Notes: generated by a model from the letters alone, not told the origin. 64,000 nucleotides of DNA from Streptomyces sp. JJ36 (GCF_021696945.1 NZ_JACYHE010000005.1:1-64000); one strand, 5' to 3'. Positions 17,508 through 26,950 are shown, counted from the stretch's first letter. Numbers and translations: made by a program.

Positions 17508-18416
17508 ATGACGACGACACGCAGGCCAGGCCATGCCGCGCGGCACCTTCTTCCTCCGCGGGAAGGCCCCGGCCGCATCCTGCAGTCCATCGACCGGCTT
17601 GAACACACTGCCTCCTTGGACGCCATGGCCTTCACGCTGCGCCGCGCCGTCAAGGGATTGCCGTTGGGGCGTCTACGCGACGCTCTGCACGGCCGAGGAC
17701 TCGGGCACCCCTTCCACCCCCTGTCGGTGCAGATTCCGATCGGCACCTGGACCTCCGCCACGATTCTCGACGCCTTGCCCGGACAACGCATCGCGGCACG
17801 CACGCTCATCGGCGTCGGACTGGCCTCCGCCGCACCGGCCGCTCTCGCCGGCTGGGTGGACTGGGCGGAACTGCGCAAGCCGCAGATGCGGGTCGGCCTC
17901 CTGCACGCAGCCCTCAACGTCACCGCGGTCGGCTTGTACTCCGCCTCACTCGGCGTACGCATACGAGGGCGGGAAGGGCGCGGGCGCGCCCTTGCACTTG
18001 CGGGACTGACGACCGTGGGACTCGGCGGCGCGCTCGGAGCCCACATGTCCTTCAGGCAGGCCGCGGGCGCCAATCAGACCGAGCACATCGCGACACGGGT
18101 CGGCGACGGTTGGCACCCTCTCGGAGCGCTGACGGAATTCCCTGTCGACCAACCGGTCCGGCGGACTGTGACCGACGTGCCCGTCGTCGTGGTACGGGAC
18201 GCGGACGACCAGGTGTACGTCCTCGCCGACCAGTGCAGTCACATGGCGGGTCCGCTCAGTCAGGGAGAACTCGTCGATGGCTGCCTGCAGTGTCCGTGGC
18301 ACGGCAGCAGGTTCGACCTGGCCACGGGCTGGAACGTCGCAGGCCCGGCGACCGCGCCGCAGCCGGCCTTCGAGACACGGACGGCCGCCGGACAGGTCCA
18401 GGCGCGTCTGCGGTGA
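17508..18416 (+). CDS. DUF2231 membrane domain fused to a Rieske [2Fe-2S] domain
   Basis: 302 residues from ATG 17508 (GTG 17490 is possible; neither has a clear ribosome site). The N-terminal half is a DUF2231-type membrane domain: LGHPFHPLSVQIPIGTWTSA, then helices at about 85-100, 120-140 and 155-170. The C-terminal half (about 195-302) is a Rieske domain with cluster ligands CSHMAGPL and CPWHGSRFDL, i.e. Cys-x-His and Cys-x-x-His. It probably tethers a small electron carrier to the cytoplasmic membrane. The redox partner is not in this window. The fusion is common in actinobacteria. Confidence 0.88.
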   Translation: MTTTRRPGHAARHLLPPREGPGRILQSIDRLEHTASLDAMAFTLRRAVKGLPLGRLRDALHGRGLGHPFHPLSVQIPIGTWTSATILDALPGQRIAARTLIGVGLASAAPAALAGWVDWAELRKPQMRVGLLHAALNVTAVGLYSASLGVRIRGREGRGRALALAGLTTVGLGGALGAHMSFRQAAGANQTEHIATRVGDGWHPLGALTEFPVDQPVRRTVTDVPVVVVRDADDQVYVLADQCSHMAGPLSQGELVDGCLQCPWHGSRFDLATGWNVAGPATAPQPAFETRTAAGQVQARLR

Positions 18417-18534
18417 CCGAGGCGGCTCGAACGTGCTGCACCGCGTCGATGCGAGGTTGCTCAACGGGCCCCGGAGCCGGAGGAACGACCTGATCGACCG
18501 GGCCGGCCGCGATGCGCCGCATAGGATCAGGTAC

Positions 18535-18975
18535 ATGCCCATCATGGTCCGTCCGGCTCTTGAGCCCGACTTGCCTGGCCTCTTGAGCCTCTACGGCGAG
18601 CTCAACCCAGAAGATGCTCCCCTGCCGGATGAGACGGCGGAGACCATCTGGAAGGCCATCCGACGCCAGGAGGGCCGAACGCTACTGGTGGCGGACCTGA
18701 ACGGCGAACCAGTGGGCACGGCGGACTGCACGGTCCTTCCGAATCTCACGCGCGGCGGCCGCGCGATCCTCTTCGTGGAGAACGTCGTCGTCTCCGAAGG
18801 AGTCCGGCGCCGTGGCGTCGGTCGAAAGCTGATGGATGCCGCCGGTCAGCTGGCCGAGGCTGCCGGATGCTACAAGGTGCAGCTTCTCGCCGCCGAAGGG
18901 GAGGAAGCCCACCGGTTTTACGGCGCATGCGGCTATCGCCCACTGGCGCAGGGCTTTCGGCTCTACCTCGACTGA
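18535..18975 (+). CDS. GNAT-family N-acetyltransferase
   Basis: 146 residues. The acetyl-CoA pyrophosphate loop is VRRRGVGRKLMDAA (about 88-101), preceded by the beta strand FVENVVVSEG and followed by KVQLLAAEGEEAHRFYGACGYRP, the canonical C-terminal motif. This places it in the GNAT superfamily; the substrate amine is unknown. The start could be ATG 18535 or 18544. It stands alone before tRNA-Ser on the opposite strand. Confidence 0.88.
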   Translation: MPIMVRPALEPDLPGLLSLYGELNPEDAPLPDETAETIWKAIRRQEGRTLLVADLNGEPVGTADCTVLPNLTRGGRAILFVENVVVSEGVRRRGVGRKLMDAAGQLAEAAGCYKVQLLAAEGEEAHRFYGACGYRPLAQGFRLYLD

Positions 18976-19117
18976 TACCACCTACCGGACAGGCAGAGGT
19001 GCCCTCACTCAGGATCCATGCCCCATGCGTCGAAGGCAGCGGCCGTGCCCCCGCCGTGCCACAGCGAGCGGGAGACCACGGGGAACCCCGGTCACCGACG
19101 GGGAGCGCAAGCGACTA

Positions 19118-19150
19118 CGGCCCCTGACCGTTCGTGCTGGTCAGGGGCCG
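19118..19150 (-). terminator. Terminator hairpin of tRNA-Ser
   Basis: A perfect 12-bp stem, CGGCCCCTGACC / GGTCAGGGGCCG, with a 9-nt loop. On the minus strand it starts 11 nt after the tRNA 3' end, the usual place for a tRNA terminator. No strong U-tract follows. Confidence 0.75.
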
Positions 19151-19160
19151 TGCAGCGGTG

Positions 19161-19245
19161 CGGAGGCGGTGGGATTTGAACCCACGGTGGCTTGCGCCAC
19201 GACGGTTTTCAAGACCGTTCCCTTAGGCCGCTCGGGCACACCTCC
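19161..19245 (-). tRNA. tRNA-Ser (UGA anticodon)
   Basis: 85-nt type II tRNA. The acceptor stem GGAGGTG pairs with CGCCTCC (one G-U), with discriminator G. The anticodon loop CTTGAAA places TGA at 19209-19211 and reads UCA-type serine codons. The long variable arm GTGGCGCAAGCCAC and the T-arm GTGGGTTCAAATCCCAC are both evident. The 3' CCA is not encoded. Confidence 0.95.
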
Positions 19246-19391
19246 CGGTGCCGCCCCTGCCGGGGCGGCACCGGGACAGCGTAGCCCTTGTGCGCGGCCG
19301 GTGCGGGGCCGGGGCCCGCGGGCCGGATCCTGAACCCGGGATGCGGCCACGGGCCCGTGCCCGGGCCCGCGGGGCGGGCCCGGCGGGGCCG

Positions 19392-21482
19392 TCAGTCGTC
19401 GCCCTTGCGGCTGCCGAGGGTGATCTCGGTGGTCTGCTCCTCGCCGTTGCGCTCGTAGGTGAGCTCCACGGTCTCGCCGGGCTTGTGGGCCCAGATGGTG
19501 GCGATCAGGGTCGGGCTGCTGTCGATCTTCGTGCCGTCGAAGCTGGTGATGACGTCGCCGGGTTCCAGGCCCGCCTTGTCCGCGGGGCCGCCCGGGGTGA
19601 CCGGTTCTCCGCCGCCGCTGACCTGCTCGGCGATGACCGCGCCGTTGCCCTGCCGGTCGGTCTGCACCCGTACGCCGATCACCGGGTAGACGGGCACGCC
19701 GGTCTCGATGAGCTGGCTCGCGACCCGCTTGGCCTGGTTGACGGGGATGGCGAAGCCGAGCCCCACGCTGCCGGACTGGCCGCCGAGCCCGCCGCCGCCG
19801 GACTGGATGGCGGAGTTGACGCCGATCACCGCGCCCTGGGCGTTGAGCAGCGGCCCGCCGGAGTTGCCGGGGTTGATGGAGGCGTCGGTCTGCAGCGCGT
19901 TCATGTAGGAGGCGTCGCCGCCGCTGCCGTCGCTGGAGGCGACGGGCCGGTTCTTCGCGCTGACGATGCCGGTGGTGACGGTACCGGAGAGCCCGTACGG
20001 GGCGCCGATCGCGATGGTGGCGTCGCCGACCTTCATCTGCTCCGAGTTGCCGAGCGGCAGCGGCTTGAGTTCGCGGTCGCCCGCGTCGGCGAGCTTGATC
20101 ACCGCGATGTCGTACCCCTGGGCTCGCCCGACGATCTCGGCCTCGTAGGACTTGCCGTCGGAGAAGGTGGCGGTCAGCTTGCCGCCGTCCGCCGCGCTGG
20201 CCACCACGTGGTTGTTGGTGAGGATGTGGCCTTCCTTGTCGTACACGAAGCCGGTGCCGGTGCCGCTCTCGCCTCCGCCGCCGGTCTCGATGGTGACCAC
20301 GCTGGGCAGTGCCTTGGCGGCGATGCCGGCGACCGAGTCGGGCGAGCGGTTGAGGGCCTCGGAGCCGACATCGGTGGAGACGGTGGTGGAGCCGGACCCC
20401 TCGGAGCCCTCGGCCGCGACATAGCCGATCCCGCCGCCGACACCGCCGGCCACCAGGGCGGCCGCCGCCACGGCGGCCACCAGCAGGCCGCCCCGGCGCC
20501 GGCGCGGGGCGGGCGGGGGCGAGGCGGGAGGGGCGGCCCAGGGGTTGTGCGGGCCGCCGCCGTGACCACCGGAGGCGCCGCCGTCACCCGGCCCGCCGTG
20601 GTGGTCGGCGCCGCCCTGGCCGCCGCCCTGGGCGCCCCAGCCGCCGTGCGGGGGCTGCGCGGCGCCCGTACCGCCGTAGCCGTCGGAGGCGTGGGCGGCC
20701 GGGGCCGGGCCGGTGGGGGAGGCACCCGTGGGGGTGCTGCCGGGGGGCGGGGTGGCGCCGGGTGCGGCAGCCGGACCGGTGTACGGGTCGGTGCCTCCGG
20801 CCGGGCCGGTGTTCCGGGCCTTCTGGTACGGCGCCTCGTACGGGCCGCCGGCCGGGGTGGCGCCGGGGGCTCCGCCGGCCGGGGTGGCGCCGGGTACGGG
20901 CGGGAGCGGGGCCGTGTGGTCCTGGGCGGCGGCGCCGGGGGGCGGCGGTGCGCCGGGGTTCCCCGCGGGGGTCGTGTCCGCGGGGGCCGCGGGTGCCTCG
21001 GCGCCGGGGGCGCCGGGAGGCGGGACCGCGCCGGGGGCGGTGGGCTCGGCGGCGCCGGGGGCCGTGCCGGCCGGGTTCGCACCCGGGGAGGGGGAGTCCG
21101 TCCCCGGGGACGCGGGGGCAGCGGGGGAGGCGCCGGCAGCACCACCGGAGGCGGCCCCGGGACCCTCACCGGGCGCGGCACCGGCGCCGGCCCCGGCGGA
21201 GGCCGGGGTCCCGGAGTCGGTGATCCGCGGCAGGCGGGTGGTCTGCTCGGCGCCCGCGGCGGTCCGGCCGTCGTCGGGCCGGGGAAGCGTGAAGTCCTCG
21301 CCGTGCTGATCGGGCCCGCCGGACTGATCGGGCCCGCCGGGCTGGTCGTGAGGCTCCCGGTGCCCGGCGGCCGTGGGCTCCGGAGACGCGCTGTCGGCCT
21401 CGTGGCGGCCCGCCGCGGCGCCCTGCGTGGGTGTCGGCCCCGCCGCAGGTGTGACGGCGGTGCCCTCGTGGTCGGTGCTCAC
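19392..21482 (-). CDS. HtrA/DegP-like membrane-anchored serine protease with PDZ domain
   Basis: 696 residues. Residues 1-325 are a long Pro/Gly/Ala-rich cytoplasmic region of low complexity. A membrane helix, LLVAAVAAAALVAGGVGGGIGYV, follows near 330-352. The S1C protease domain (about 385-580) shows His in LTNNHVV, Asp in GYDIAVIKL and the nucleophile Ser in INPGNSGGPLL. A PDZ domain (about 590-690) contains the GLEPGDVITSFDG pattern. It degrades or refolds damaged extracytoplasmic proteins. The GTG start has GGAGAG upstream. The N-terminal extension is much longer than in enteric DegP but usual in Streptomyces. Confidence 0.95.
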   Translation of the reverse strand: MSTDHEGTAVTPAAGPTPTQGAAAGRHEADSASPEPTAAGHREPHDQPGGPDQSGGPDQHGEDFTLPRPDDGRTAAGAEQTTRLPRITDSGTPASAGAGAGAAPGEGPGAASGGAAGASPAAPASPGTDSPSPGANPAGTAPGAAEPTAPGAVPPPGAPGAEAPAAPADTTPAGNPGAPPPPGAAAQDHTAPLPPVPGATPAGGAPGATPAGGPYEAPYQKARNTGPAGGTDPYTGPAAAPGATPPPGSTPTGASPTGPAPAAHASDGYGGTGAAQPPHGGWGAQGGGQGGADHHGGPGDGGASGGHGGGPHNPWAAPPASPPPAPRRRRGGLLVAAVAAAALVAGGVGGGIGYVAAEGSEGSGSTTVSTDVGSEALNRSPDSVAGIAAKALPSVVTIETGGGGESGTGTGFVYDKEGHILTNNHVVASAADGGKLTATFSDGKSYEAEIVGRAQGYDIAVIKLADAGDRELKPLPLGNSEQMKVGDATIAIGAPYGLSGTVTTGIVSAKNRPVASSDGSGGDASYMNALQTDASINPGNSGGPLLNAQGAVIGVNSAIQSGGGGLGGQSGSVGLGFAIPVNQAKRVASQLIETGVPVYPVIGVRVQTDRQGNGAVIAEQVSGGGEPVTPGGPADKAGLEPGDVITSFDGTKIDSSPTLIATIWAHKPGETVELTYERNGEEQTTEITLGSRKGDD

Positions 21483-21697
21483 AGCTCTCTCCTCAGGTAC
21501 ACGACATCGCCAGGCATACGCGTGCCTCTTCGGTTTCCCCCGTCAGCTTTCCCCATGGCACGTCAGCGGGACGTAAATCGCACCGGCTCCCTCACCCGGC
21601 ACTCCTTACCCCGGACATACCGGGCATCGCACGTATTCCCGACACCCGATCCGCACCCGTCGGAGCGTACGCGCCGTCACGGTGGCACGATAACCCG

Positions 21698-22534
21698 GTG
21701 AGCCATGACATCCGCCCCGGAGCACGGCCGTTCGGCGCACGCCCGCCCGGGAGCATCGCCGTCGTCGCCCACCGGGGCTCCTCGGAGGACGCCCCCGAGC
21801 ACACCCTGGCCGCGTACCGGAAGGCGATCGAGGACGGCGCCGACGCCCTGGAGTGCGATGTCCGGCTCACCGCCGACGGCCATCTGGTCTGCGTCCACGA
21901 CCGGCGGATCAACCGCACCTCGAACGGCCGGGGCGCCGTCTCCGCGCTGGAACTGGCCGACCTGGCGGAGCTGGACTTCGGCTCCTGGAAGCAGGGGCAG
22001 TCCGCACAGCGCGGCAAGGACCCGTACGAGTCGCCGGACAGCGAGGACCGGGAACACACCGCGGTGCTCACGCTGGACCGGCTGCTGCGACTGGTCGCCG
22101 AGGCGGACCGGCCGGTGGGCCTGGCCATCGAGACCAAGCACCCGACGCGCTGGGCCGGCCAGGTCGAGGAGCGGCTGCTGGATCTGCTGGACCGCCACCG
22201 CCTCGACTCCCCGGTGCGGGTCATGAGCTTCTCGGCGCGCTCGCTGCAGCGCGTACAGGCGGCCGCACCGCACCTGCCCACGGTGTATCTGATGCAGCTT
22301 CTGCTGCCCCGGCTGCGCGAGGGACGGCTGCCCGCGGGCGTGCCCGTCGCGGGCCCCAGCATCCGCATCCTGCGGGCGCACCCGGAGTACGTGGAACGGG
22401 CGCACCGGGCGGGCAACGAGGTGCATGTGTGGACCGTGGACGACCCGGCGGACGTCGAGCTCTGCGCCCGGCTCGGCGTGGACGCGATCATCACCAACCG
22501 GCCGTTCCAGGTGCGGGCCCAGCTCGCCGGCTGA
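21698..22534 (+). CDS. Glycerophosphodiester phosphodiesterase
   Basis: 278 residues of a GDPD TIM barrel that hydrolyses glycerophosphodiesters to sn-glycerol 3-phosphate and an alcohol. Family motifs are VAHRGSSEDAPEHTLAAY (catalytic His, metal Glu), ALECDVRLTADGHLVCVHD (metal Glu/Asp and second His), AIETKHP and the C-terminal VHVWTVDDPAD. No signal peptide is visible, so it is cytoplasmic. GTG 21698 is the start. It is transcribed divergently from the HtrA-like gene across 215 bp. Confidence 0.93.
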   Translation: MSHDIRPGARPFGARPPGSIAVVAHRGSSEDAPEHTLAAYRKAIEDGADALECDVRLTADGHLVCVHDRRINRTSNGRGAVSALELADLAELDFGSWKQGQSAQRGKDPYESPDSEDREHTAVLTLDRLLRLVAEADRPVGLAIETKHPTRWAGQVEERLLDLLDRHRLDSPVRVMSFSARSLQRVQAAAPHLPTVYLMQLLLPRLREGRLPAGVPVAGPSIRILRAHPEYVERAHRAGNEVHVWTVDDPADVELCARLGVDAIITNRPFQVRAQLAG

Positions 22535-22747
22535 GCGGCGGGGCGGACGGCCGGACGGCGGGCGGCCCGGCGGTCGCCCGGGCACCCGGCGGACCGGCCG
22601 TACGGGGAGGTCGCACGCGCCTGTGCCCCGGCGCACGCGGACGTAGGCGATCCGCACGCCTGCGTCAAGAGAGAGGAACGTCTCGGTTTCCTGCGGACGA
22701 CGCCGGGGCATTCATCTCTCTGGCGTGGGGCAAAGGAGGTCTCGGGG

Positions 22748-23431
22748 GTGGCGTTGGTGGTGGCACAGGAGGTGCCTGCTTCGTCGACCATGGCCGTGCC
22801 CCATGGTCCGGCCGGTGTCGGTGCGGCACGTCGGAGAATGCGCGAGGACCTGCGGGCCTGTGGCGCCGCGGAGACGGTCGTGGACGACGCCGTGCTCGTC
22901 CTCTCGGAGCTGCTGAGCAACGCCTGCCGGCACGCGCGCCCGCTCGGTCCGGCCGCGACGGGCGCCTATGTACGGGCGGACTGGAGCCGCGACGTCTCGG
23001 GCGAGCTGACCATCTCGGTCACCGACGGCGGCGGGCCCACCCGGCCCGTCCCGGCGACCCCCTCGGTCTCCGCGCGCGGCGGCCGTGGGCTCTCCATCAT
23101 CACCTCGCTCGCCCGGGCCTGGGGCGTGGAGGAGTGCGCCTCCGCCCCGGGCCAGGGCGCGCAGGTGTCCGGCGCCCGGGCGAGGACCGGCACGGCGCCG
23201 CACGGCATGGCGCGCCCCGTGCCCGGCCGCGACACGCCGGGCCCAGCGCCCGGCCGGGGCTCCCCCGGGTACGGCGCGGCCGGTGGCGCCGACGGCGCGG
23301 CGACGGGCGTACGGGTGTGGGCGGTGCTCGCCCCCGCGGAGGACGGCGGGTACGGCGACGCCTTCGCCGGGCTCGGCCTCGCGGAGCTGGAAGAGCTCGA
23401 CGACGGGCTGGACGAGCTGGACCGGGCGTAG
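22748..23431 (+). CDS. RsbW-like ATP-binding protein (GHKL anti-sigma-type kinase)
   Basis: 227 residues, GTG start with AAAGGAGG 8 nt upstream. The N-terminal 130 residues hold a GHKL ATPase: LVLSELLSNACRHA (N box), ISVTDGGGPTRP (G1 box) and ARGGRGLSIITSLARAWGV (G2 box). The C-terminal 90 residues are Gly/Pro/Ala-rich and end in an acidic segment (ELEELDDGLDELDRA). Such stand-alone kinases typically control anti-anti-sigma proteins in Streptomyces. No partner is adjacent. It precedes the DUF5926 gene by 61 bp and may be co-transcribed with it. Confidence 0.88.
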   Translation: MALVVAQEVPASSTMAVPHGPAGVGAARRRMREDLRACGAAETVVDDAVLVLSELLSNACRHARPLGPAATGAYVRADWSRDVSGELTISVTDGGGPTRPVPATPSVSARGGRGLSIITSLARAWGVEECASAPGQGAQVSGARARTGTAPHGMARPVPGRDTPGPAPGRGSPGYGAAGGADGAATGVRVWAVLAPAEDGGYGDAFAGLGLAELEELDDGLDELDRA

Positions 23432-23492
23432 GGGTCGCAGGGGCTAGGCTCACGGCGGAAGACACCACCGCCGACCGGGAGTACCGCACGCC

Positions 23493-24461
23493 ATGGCCAA
23501 GAAGCGCCGTCCCCAGACGAAGCCCAGAACGTCCCAGCTCGTCGACGGAGAGGTGCCCGTCGTCGGTGCCCGCGAGCCCTGCCCGTGCGGCTCCGGCCGC
23601 CGCTACAAGGCCTGCCACGGCCGGCAGGCCGCGCACGCGGTGACGGAGCTGGTGCACCGCCCGTTCGAGGGTCTGCCCGGTGAGTGCGACTGGGTGGCGC
23701 TCCGGGAGCTGGTGCCGGCCGCGACGGCCGAGCTCACCCTGAAGGGCGGGCTGCCGGAGGGCGTGCCGGCGGTACGCCTGGCCACGGTGCTGCCGATGGC
23801 CTGGCCCGCGCTGCGCCGGGACAACGGTGAGGTGCTGCTCGCGCTGCAGAACGACACCTCCTCCGGGGACCTCAGCCGCGACCTGGCCGACGTGCTGGAG
23901 CGGGCGTTGCAGGCCGAGCCGGGCAACCCGGTCGATGCCGGGCGCCCCGCACCGGGCGGGCCGCGGTTGCAGGACCTGCTGGATCTGGAGGCTCCGTTCG
24001 TGCCGCAGGTGCACGAGGGGTTCGAGTTCTGGCTGGACGACGCGGAGCAGGCGACCGGCGAGGTCGCCGCCTCACTGGAACGCGCCAATTCCGCGGCCAT
24101 CCCGACGGCGCGGCTGGCCGGAGTCGAGGCCGCGTACTGGTGCGAAACGCCCGAGAAGAACCACCTGCGATGGGTGATGGCCCACCCCGAGGAACAGCTG
24201 CTCGACGCACTCGCCCGGCTGCACGCGGCGGGGGAGTCCGGGCTGGGCGAGGGCACCCGGCTCGTCGGGTCCTTCCGCGCACACGGGCTCCTGGTGCCGG
24301 TCTGGGACCTGCCCGGCGCCATGACCTCCGCCGACTGCGAGCAGCCGGCGGAGCAGTTCGCCGGGCGACTCGCCGGGGCGCTGGAGGTGACCGCTGCGCT
24401 GACCGCCGACGAGCGCCGCGCGCGCAGCGGCCTCACCAACCGTCAGGTGACCCTGAGCTGA
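23493..24461 (+). CDS. DUF5926 family protein with N-terminal SEC-C zinc motif
   Basis: 322 residues. The N-terminal SEC-C motif CPCGSGRRYKACHG (about residues 29-42) should bind zinc through three Cys and a His and resembles the SecA C-terminal motif. The rest is a conserved actinobacterial domain of unknown function (VLPMAWPALRRDNGEVLLAL, then WCETPEKNHLRWVMAHPEEQLLDALARL). It has no membrane segment. An acyl-carrier, ribosome or Sec link is speculation based only on the zinc motif. Confidence 0.88.
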   Translation: MAKKRRPQTKPRTSQLVDGEVPVVGAREPCPCGSGRRYKACHGRQAAHAVTELVHRPFEGLPGECDWVALRELVPAATAELTLKGGLPEGVPAVRLATVLPMAWPALRRDNGEVLLALQNDTSSGDLSRDLADVLERALQAEPGNPVDAGRPAPGGPRLQDLLDLEAPFVPQVHEGFEFWLDDAEQATGEVAASLERANSAAIPTARLAGVEAAYWCETPEKNHLRWVMAHPEEQLLDALARLHAAGESGLGEGTRLVGSFRAHGLLVPVWDLPGAMTSADCEQPAEQFAGRLAGALEVTAALTADERRARSGLTNRQVTLS

Positions 24462-24571
24462 GGGACCCGTGAGAGGCTTGCGAAGGATTCGTGAGCGTGA
24501 CTCCGGTCACACTGTGCGTCAGATGTGGCGTACTTGCAGGTAATTCGACGTCCGGATCTGCGCGATCGAAT

Positions 24572-24599
24572 TTGCGAAAAGCCGATCTCTTGTTACCGT
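24572..24599 (+). promoter_or_regulatory. Candidate promoter for a short transcript
   Basis: TTGCGA (24572-24577) and TACCGT (24594-24599) are separated by 16 bp, inside an AT-rich patch unusual for this genome (24530-24605). Initiation would fall about at 24606, directly at the base of a strong hairpin with a T-run. The boxes are imperfect. Confidence 0.3.
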
Positions 24600-24607
24600 T
24601 CTAAGTG

Positions 24608-24650
24608 CCCGGTCGCTGGTGCATCCCCCGTCGCCAGCGACCGGGTTTTT
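24608..24650 (+). terminator. Intrinsic terminator with C-rich loop and T-run (possible small-RNA end)
   Basis: A perfect 12-bp stem, CCCGGTCGCTGG / CCAGCGACCGGG, encloses a 14-nt loop with five consecutive C (TGCATCCCCCGTCG). Five T follow directly. True U-tract terminators are uncommon in Streptomyces. It lies 146 bp past the DUF5926 stop, so it may end that transcript or a short RNA starting in the AT-rich patch just upstream. The C-run loop recalls the actinobacterial 6C RNA, but only one such loop is present. Confidence 0.78.
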
Positions 24651-25602
24651 CTGTGCCCGCATGCGGCTGGGCGGCGCCGCTCGCGGAGGCCGGAGCCGTT
24701 CAACTGGCAGACGAGCGTGGGGAGTTGGGTCCCGCACTGACGGCCCCGCGCAGCCGCGGGGCCCGGGCGCACGACGTCGCGGAGAGCGGGCCGGACGCCC
24801 GGCCCGGGGTTATTGCACGGCACTCCGGCGGCAATTCCGCGGGCCCCGCACGCTCTTCCCCTGCGGGCCCCCGGCGGTGTGGCAGGGCCCGTGCGCAGAG
24901 CCCCTGTCCGGCCCGGAAGCGGGCCACGGTGCCCCGCAGCGGGACGGAGCACCCCCCGGGACGTGGTAAAGGGGCCGGGCGCACCGGGAGTTCGACGACG
25001 CGACCCGCCGTCTCGGGCACCCCGGGGCCGCTGGGGTGGCGCACGCCCGCGCCGCCGCCGAGCAGGCCGCACCGGCCCCCTACCGTCCCTGGTCGCCGGC
25101 CGCGGGCGGCCAGAGCCGCCGGCGGGGACCTGCGGCCCTGAGGGGTGGTGGCGCGGGCCCCGCGGAGGACCCCGCGGAGTGCCCTTGGCCGGCCCGTCCG
25201 TCACCGGCGTCGGCCTCCCGGCCGGCTCGGCACGGCGGCAGGCCCGGGCGGGGGCCGGTGGCAGATCCGTGCAGGAGCGGCGGGCCGGGCCCGCGGGGTC
25301 CCTCCGTCCCCTCGGGCCCGTCCGTCCGCCGCGTCCGTGCGTTCCGGGCACGCCGCGCACAGCCCTCGGCGGGCGACGGGACGGGAGCCCGCCACCCTGC
25401 CGCACGCGACGGCGGGCCCGGGCGGCGCCGCGCGGGCACGCCGAACATAGCCCGCCCAGGGGCCGCATGCGGGCTACGACCGCCGTACCGCGGAGTTCGG
25501 CCGCTCACCCCTACCCGTACGGGTGAGGGGAGGGACGCCGCGGCACCCGTACGGGCGCCCCCGCGCCGCCCTACGGCAGGTGCCGTGGCCCCTGGCAGGC
25601 CG
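24651..25602. other. Gene-free region of about 950 bp
   Basis: Several long open frames cross here on both strands, but all are Arg/Pro/Gly-rich, lack ribosome sites and show no domain, as expected by chance at this GC content. I see no tRNA, clear repeat or strong hairpin beyond the terminator at its left edge. Confidence 0.5.
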
Positions 25603-26418
25603 TCAGTACGCCAGCCGACTGCCGGTGTCCGGGGTGGCGGCGCTGGCCTCCACCAGGACGTCGAGCAGCGTCTCCATCCGGGGCAGCCAGGGGGTGTGGC
25701 GCCCGGGGTCGACGACGGGGCGGCGTTCCCAGTGCACCTGACCGGAGCCGGTGGCGGTGGGCGGCAGCGGGACATAGCCGCCGTCACCGTGGAAGCGCAG
25801 CGAACTCGGCACCCAGTCCTGGGCGTAGAGCAGCTCACCGAGCTCCGGCAGCTCGTACGGCTGTACGAGCAGCGCGCAGCGCGTCGGCGTCGCCAGCACC
25901 GGGCCGAGGCGCACCCCGAGCCGGTCGAAGTCGTCGAGAGCGCGCCGGCCCGCGGCGGCCGGGAGGCTCAGTGCACAGGGGGAGCGGCGGCCGTCCGCGG
26001 TGGCACCGGTGGCCAGCAGCAGGGAGGCGTCGGGGCGCTCCGTCCACCACCAGCGGACCATCCGGGCGTCGGTGGTGGCGGCGAGGAGCACCGGGTCGAC
26101 GGGGTGCGCGCCGGGCACGGGGCACTCGGGATCGGCGCAGGTGCAGCGGCGGGCGGGGCGGCCGGCGGAGTTCCCGGCCTCGGCGGGGCTCCGGGAAGGA
26201 GCGGGGTCCTGGCTCGCGGGACTCGCGGGGTTCGTGGCGGGCTGCGGGGAGGCGGAGGGGTCCGCGGGGTCCGTGGCGGACACGGGATCCGCCGGGGCCG
26301 TCACGGGGACGGCCGACGCGCCGGGCAGCACGGGCCACTGCCATCGGGTGGCGCAGGTGAGCGCTGCGTTCCGCAGCGATGACCGGGTCATGCGTCGCCT
26401 TCCGAGGATCTCACGCAT
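25603..26418 (-). CDS. Bifunctional DNA primase/polymerase N-terminal-like protein
   Basis: 271 residues from an ATG at 26418 (AAAGGACGAG upstream). It begins with a helix, SSLRNAALTCATRWQWPVLPG, and has a Pro/Ala linker. A probable zinc site, CTCADPECPVPGAHP, precedes WWTERPDASLLLATG and the substrate-cleft pattern RLGVRLGPVLATPTRCALLV. This resembles the prim-pol (archaeo-eukaryotic primase-like) N-terminal domain of phage and plasmid proteins, but here it stands alone without a helicase and is chromosomal in Streptomyces. Whether it still polymerises DNA is unknown. Confidence 0.82.
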   Translation of the reverse strand: MREILGRRRMTRSSLRNAALTCATRWQWPVLPGASAVPVTAPADPVSATDPADPSASPQPATNPASPASQDPAPSRSPAEAGNSAGRPARRCTCADPECPVPGAHPVDPVLLAATTDARMVRWWWTERPDASLLLATGATADGRRSPCALSLPAAAGRRALDDFDRLGVRLGPVLATPTRCALLVQPYELPELGELLYAQDWVPSSLRFHGDGGYVPLPPTATGSGQVHWERRPVVDPGRHTPWLPRMETLLDVLVEASAATPDTGSRLAY

Positions 26419-26950
26419 GAGCGCTCGTCCTTTCCGTCAAACGCCGGATCTACACGTTCGGAGATCGTCCAACCCAACACACCACGTGCATCACGGATCA
26501 CTGTGCGTACGGGGCACTGCCTTCTTGCCGCTGATCAAGCGTGGTACTCGGCGGGGGGCGGCGCGCACGAGGCGCCTCCGCTGGTGCTGCTCTGGTGCTG
26601 CCCGCCAACTCGGGGGGTGGGGCACGGCCGTCGCGGAGTAGGAGACGCGTGTCGCTCCCACTCAGGTTCCCGTACCCGCCACGGCGGGGGTGACTCTCCG
26701 CCCCGCACCCGGCCTCCGCCCCGAGAGGTCACAGCCGTGCACCGGACTGTCGTACGTGCCCAGTCGACCCCAATGTACCGGTCGCAGGATTGCTTTTCAG
26801 CCAAACTTCGGGGATCACGGCCTGCCCCCTGGGGAGAAGGGCGTTCCGGGGACACCATCAATGCCGACAGGCCGATGCTGGACATCGCGTATGCGGTGCG
26901 TGTAGATGTGAAGGCATTCGTAGCAGAGCAGCACGACATGGGGGTTTGCG
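26419..26950. other. Divergent promoter region upstream of leader ORF and PP2C gene
   Basis: 532 bp without a supported gene. The right part (26760-26950) is less GC-rich than the surroundings and should carry the promoter for the leader/PP2C pair. The left edge carries the promoter of the primase-like gene. Long frames that run through from 26503 are extensions of the PP2C frame without start signals. Confidence 0.45.

Noticed and set aside
24540..24650. 6C RNA
   Set aside because: Only one C-rich hairpin is present, with five not six C, and no second conserved stem was found. It is kept as a generic terminator or small RNA.
25036..26382. 448-codon plus-strand ORF
   Set aside because: It overlaps the primase-like gene in antisense and is Arg/Gly-rich with no domain.
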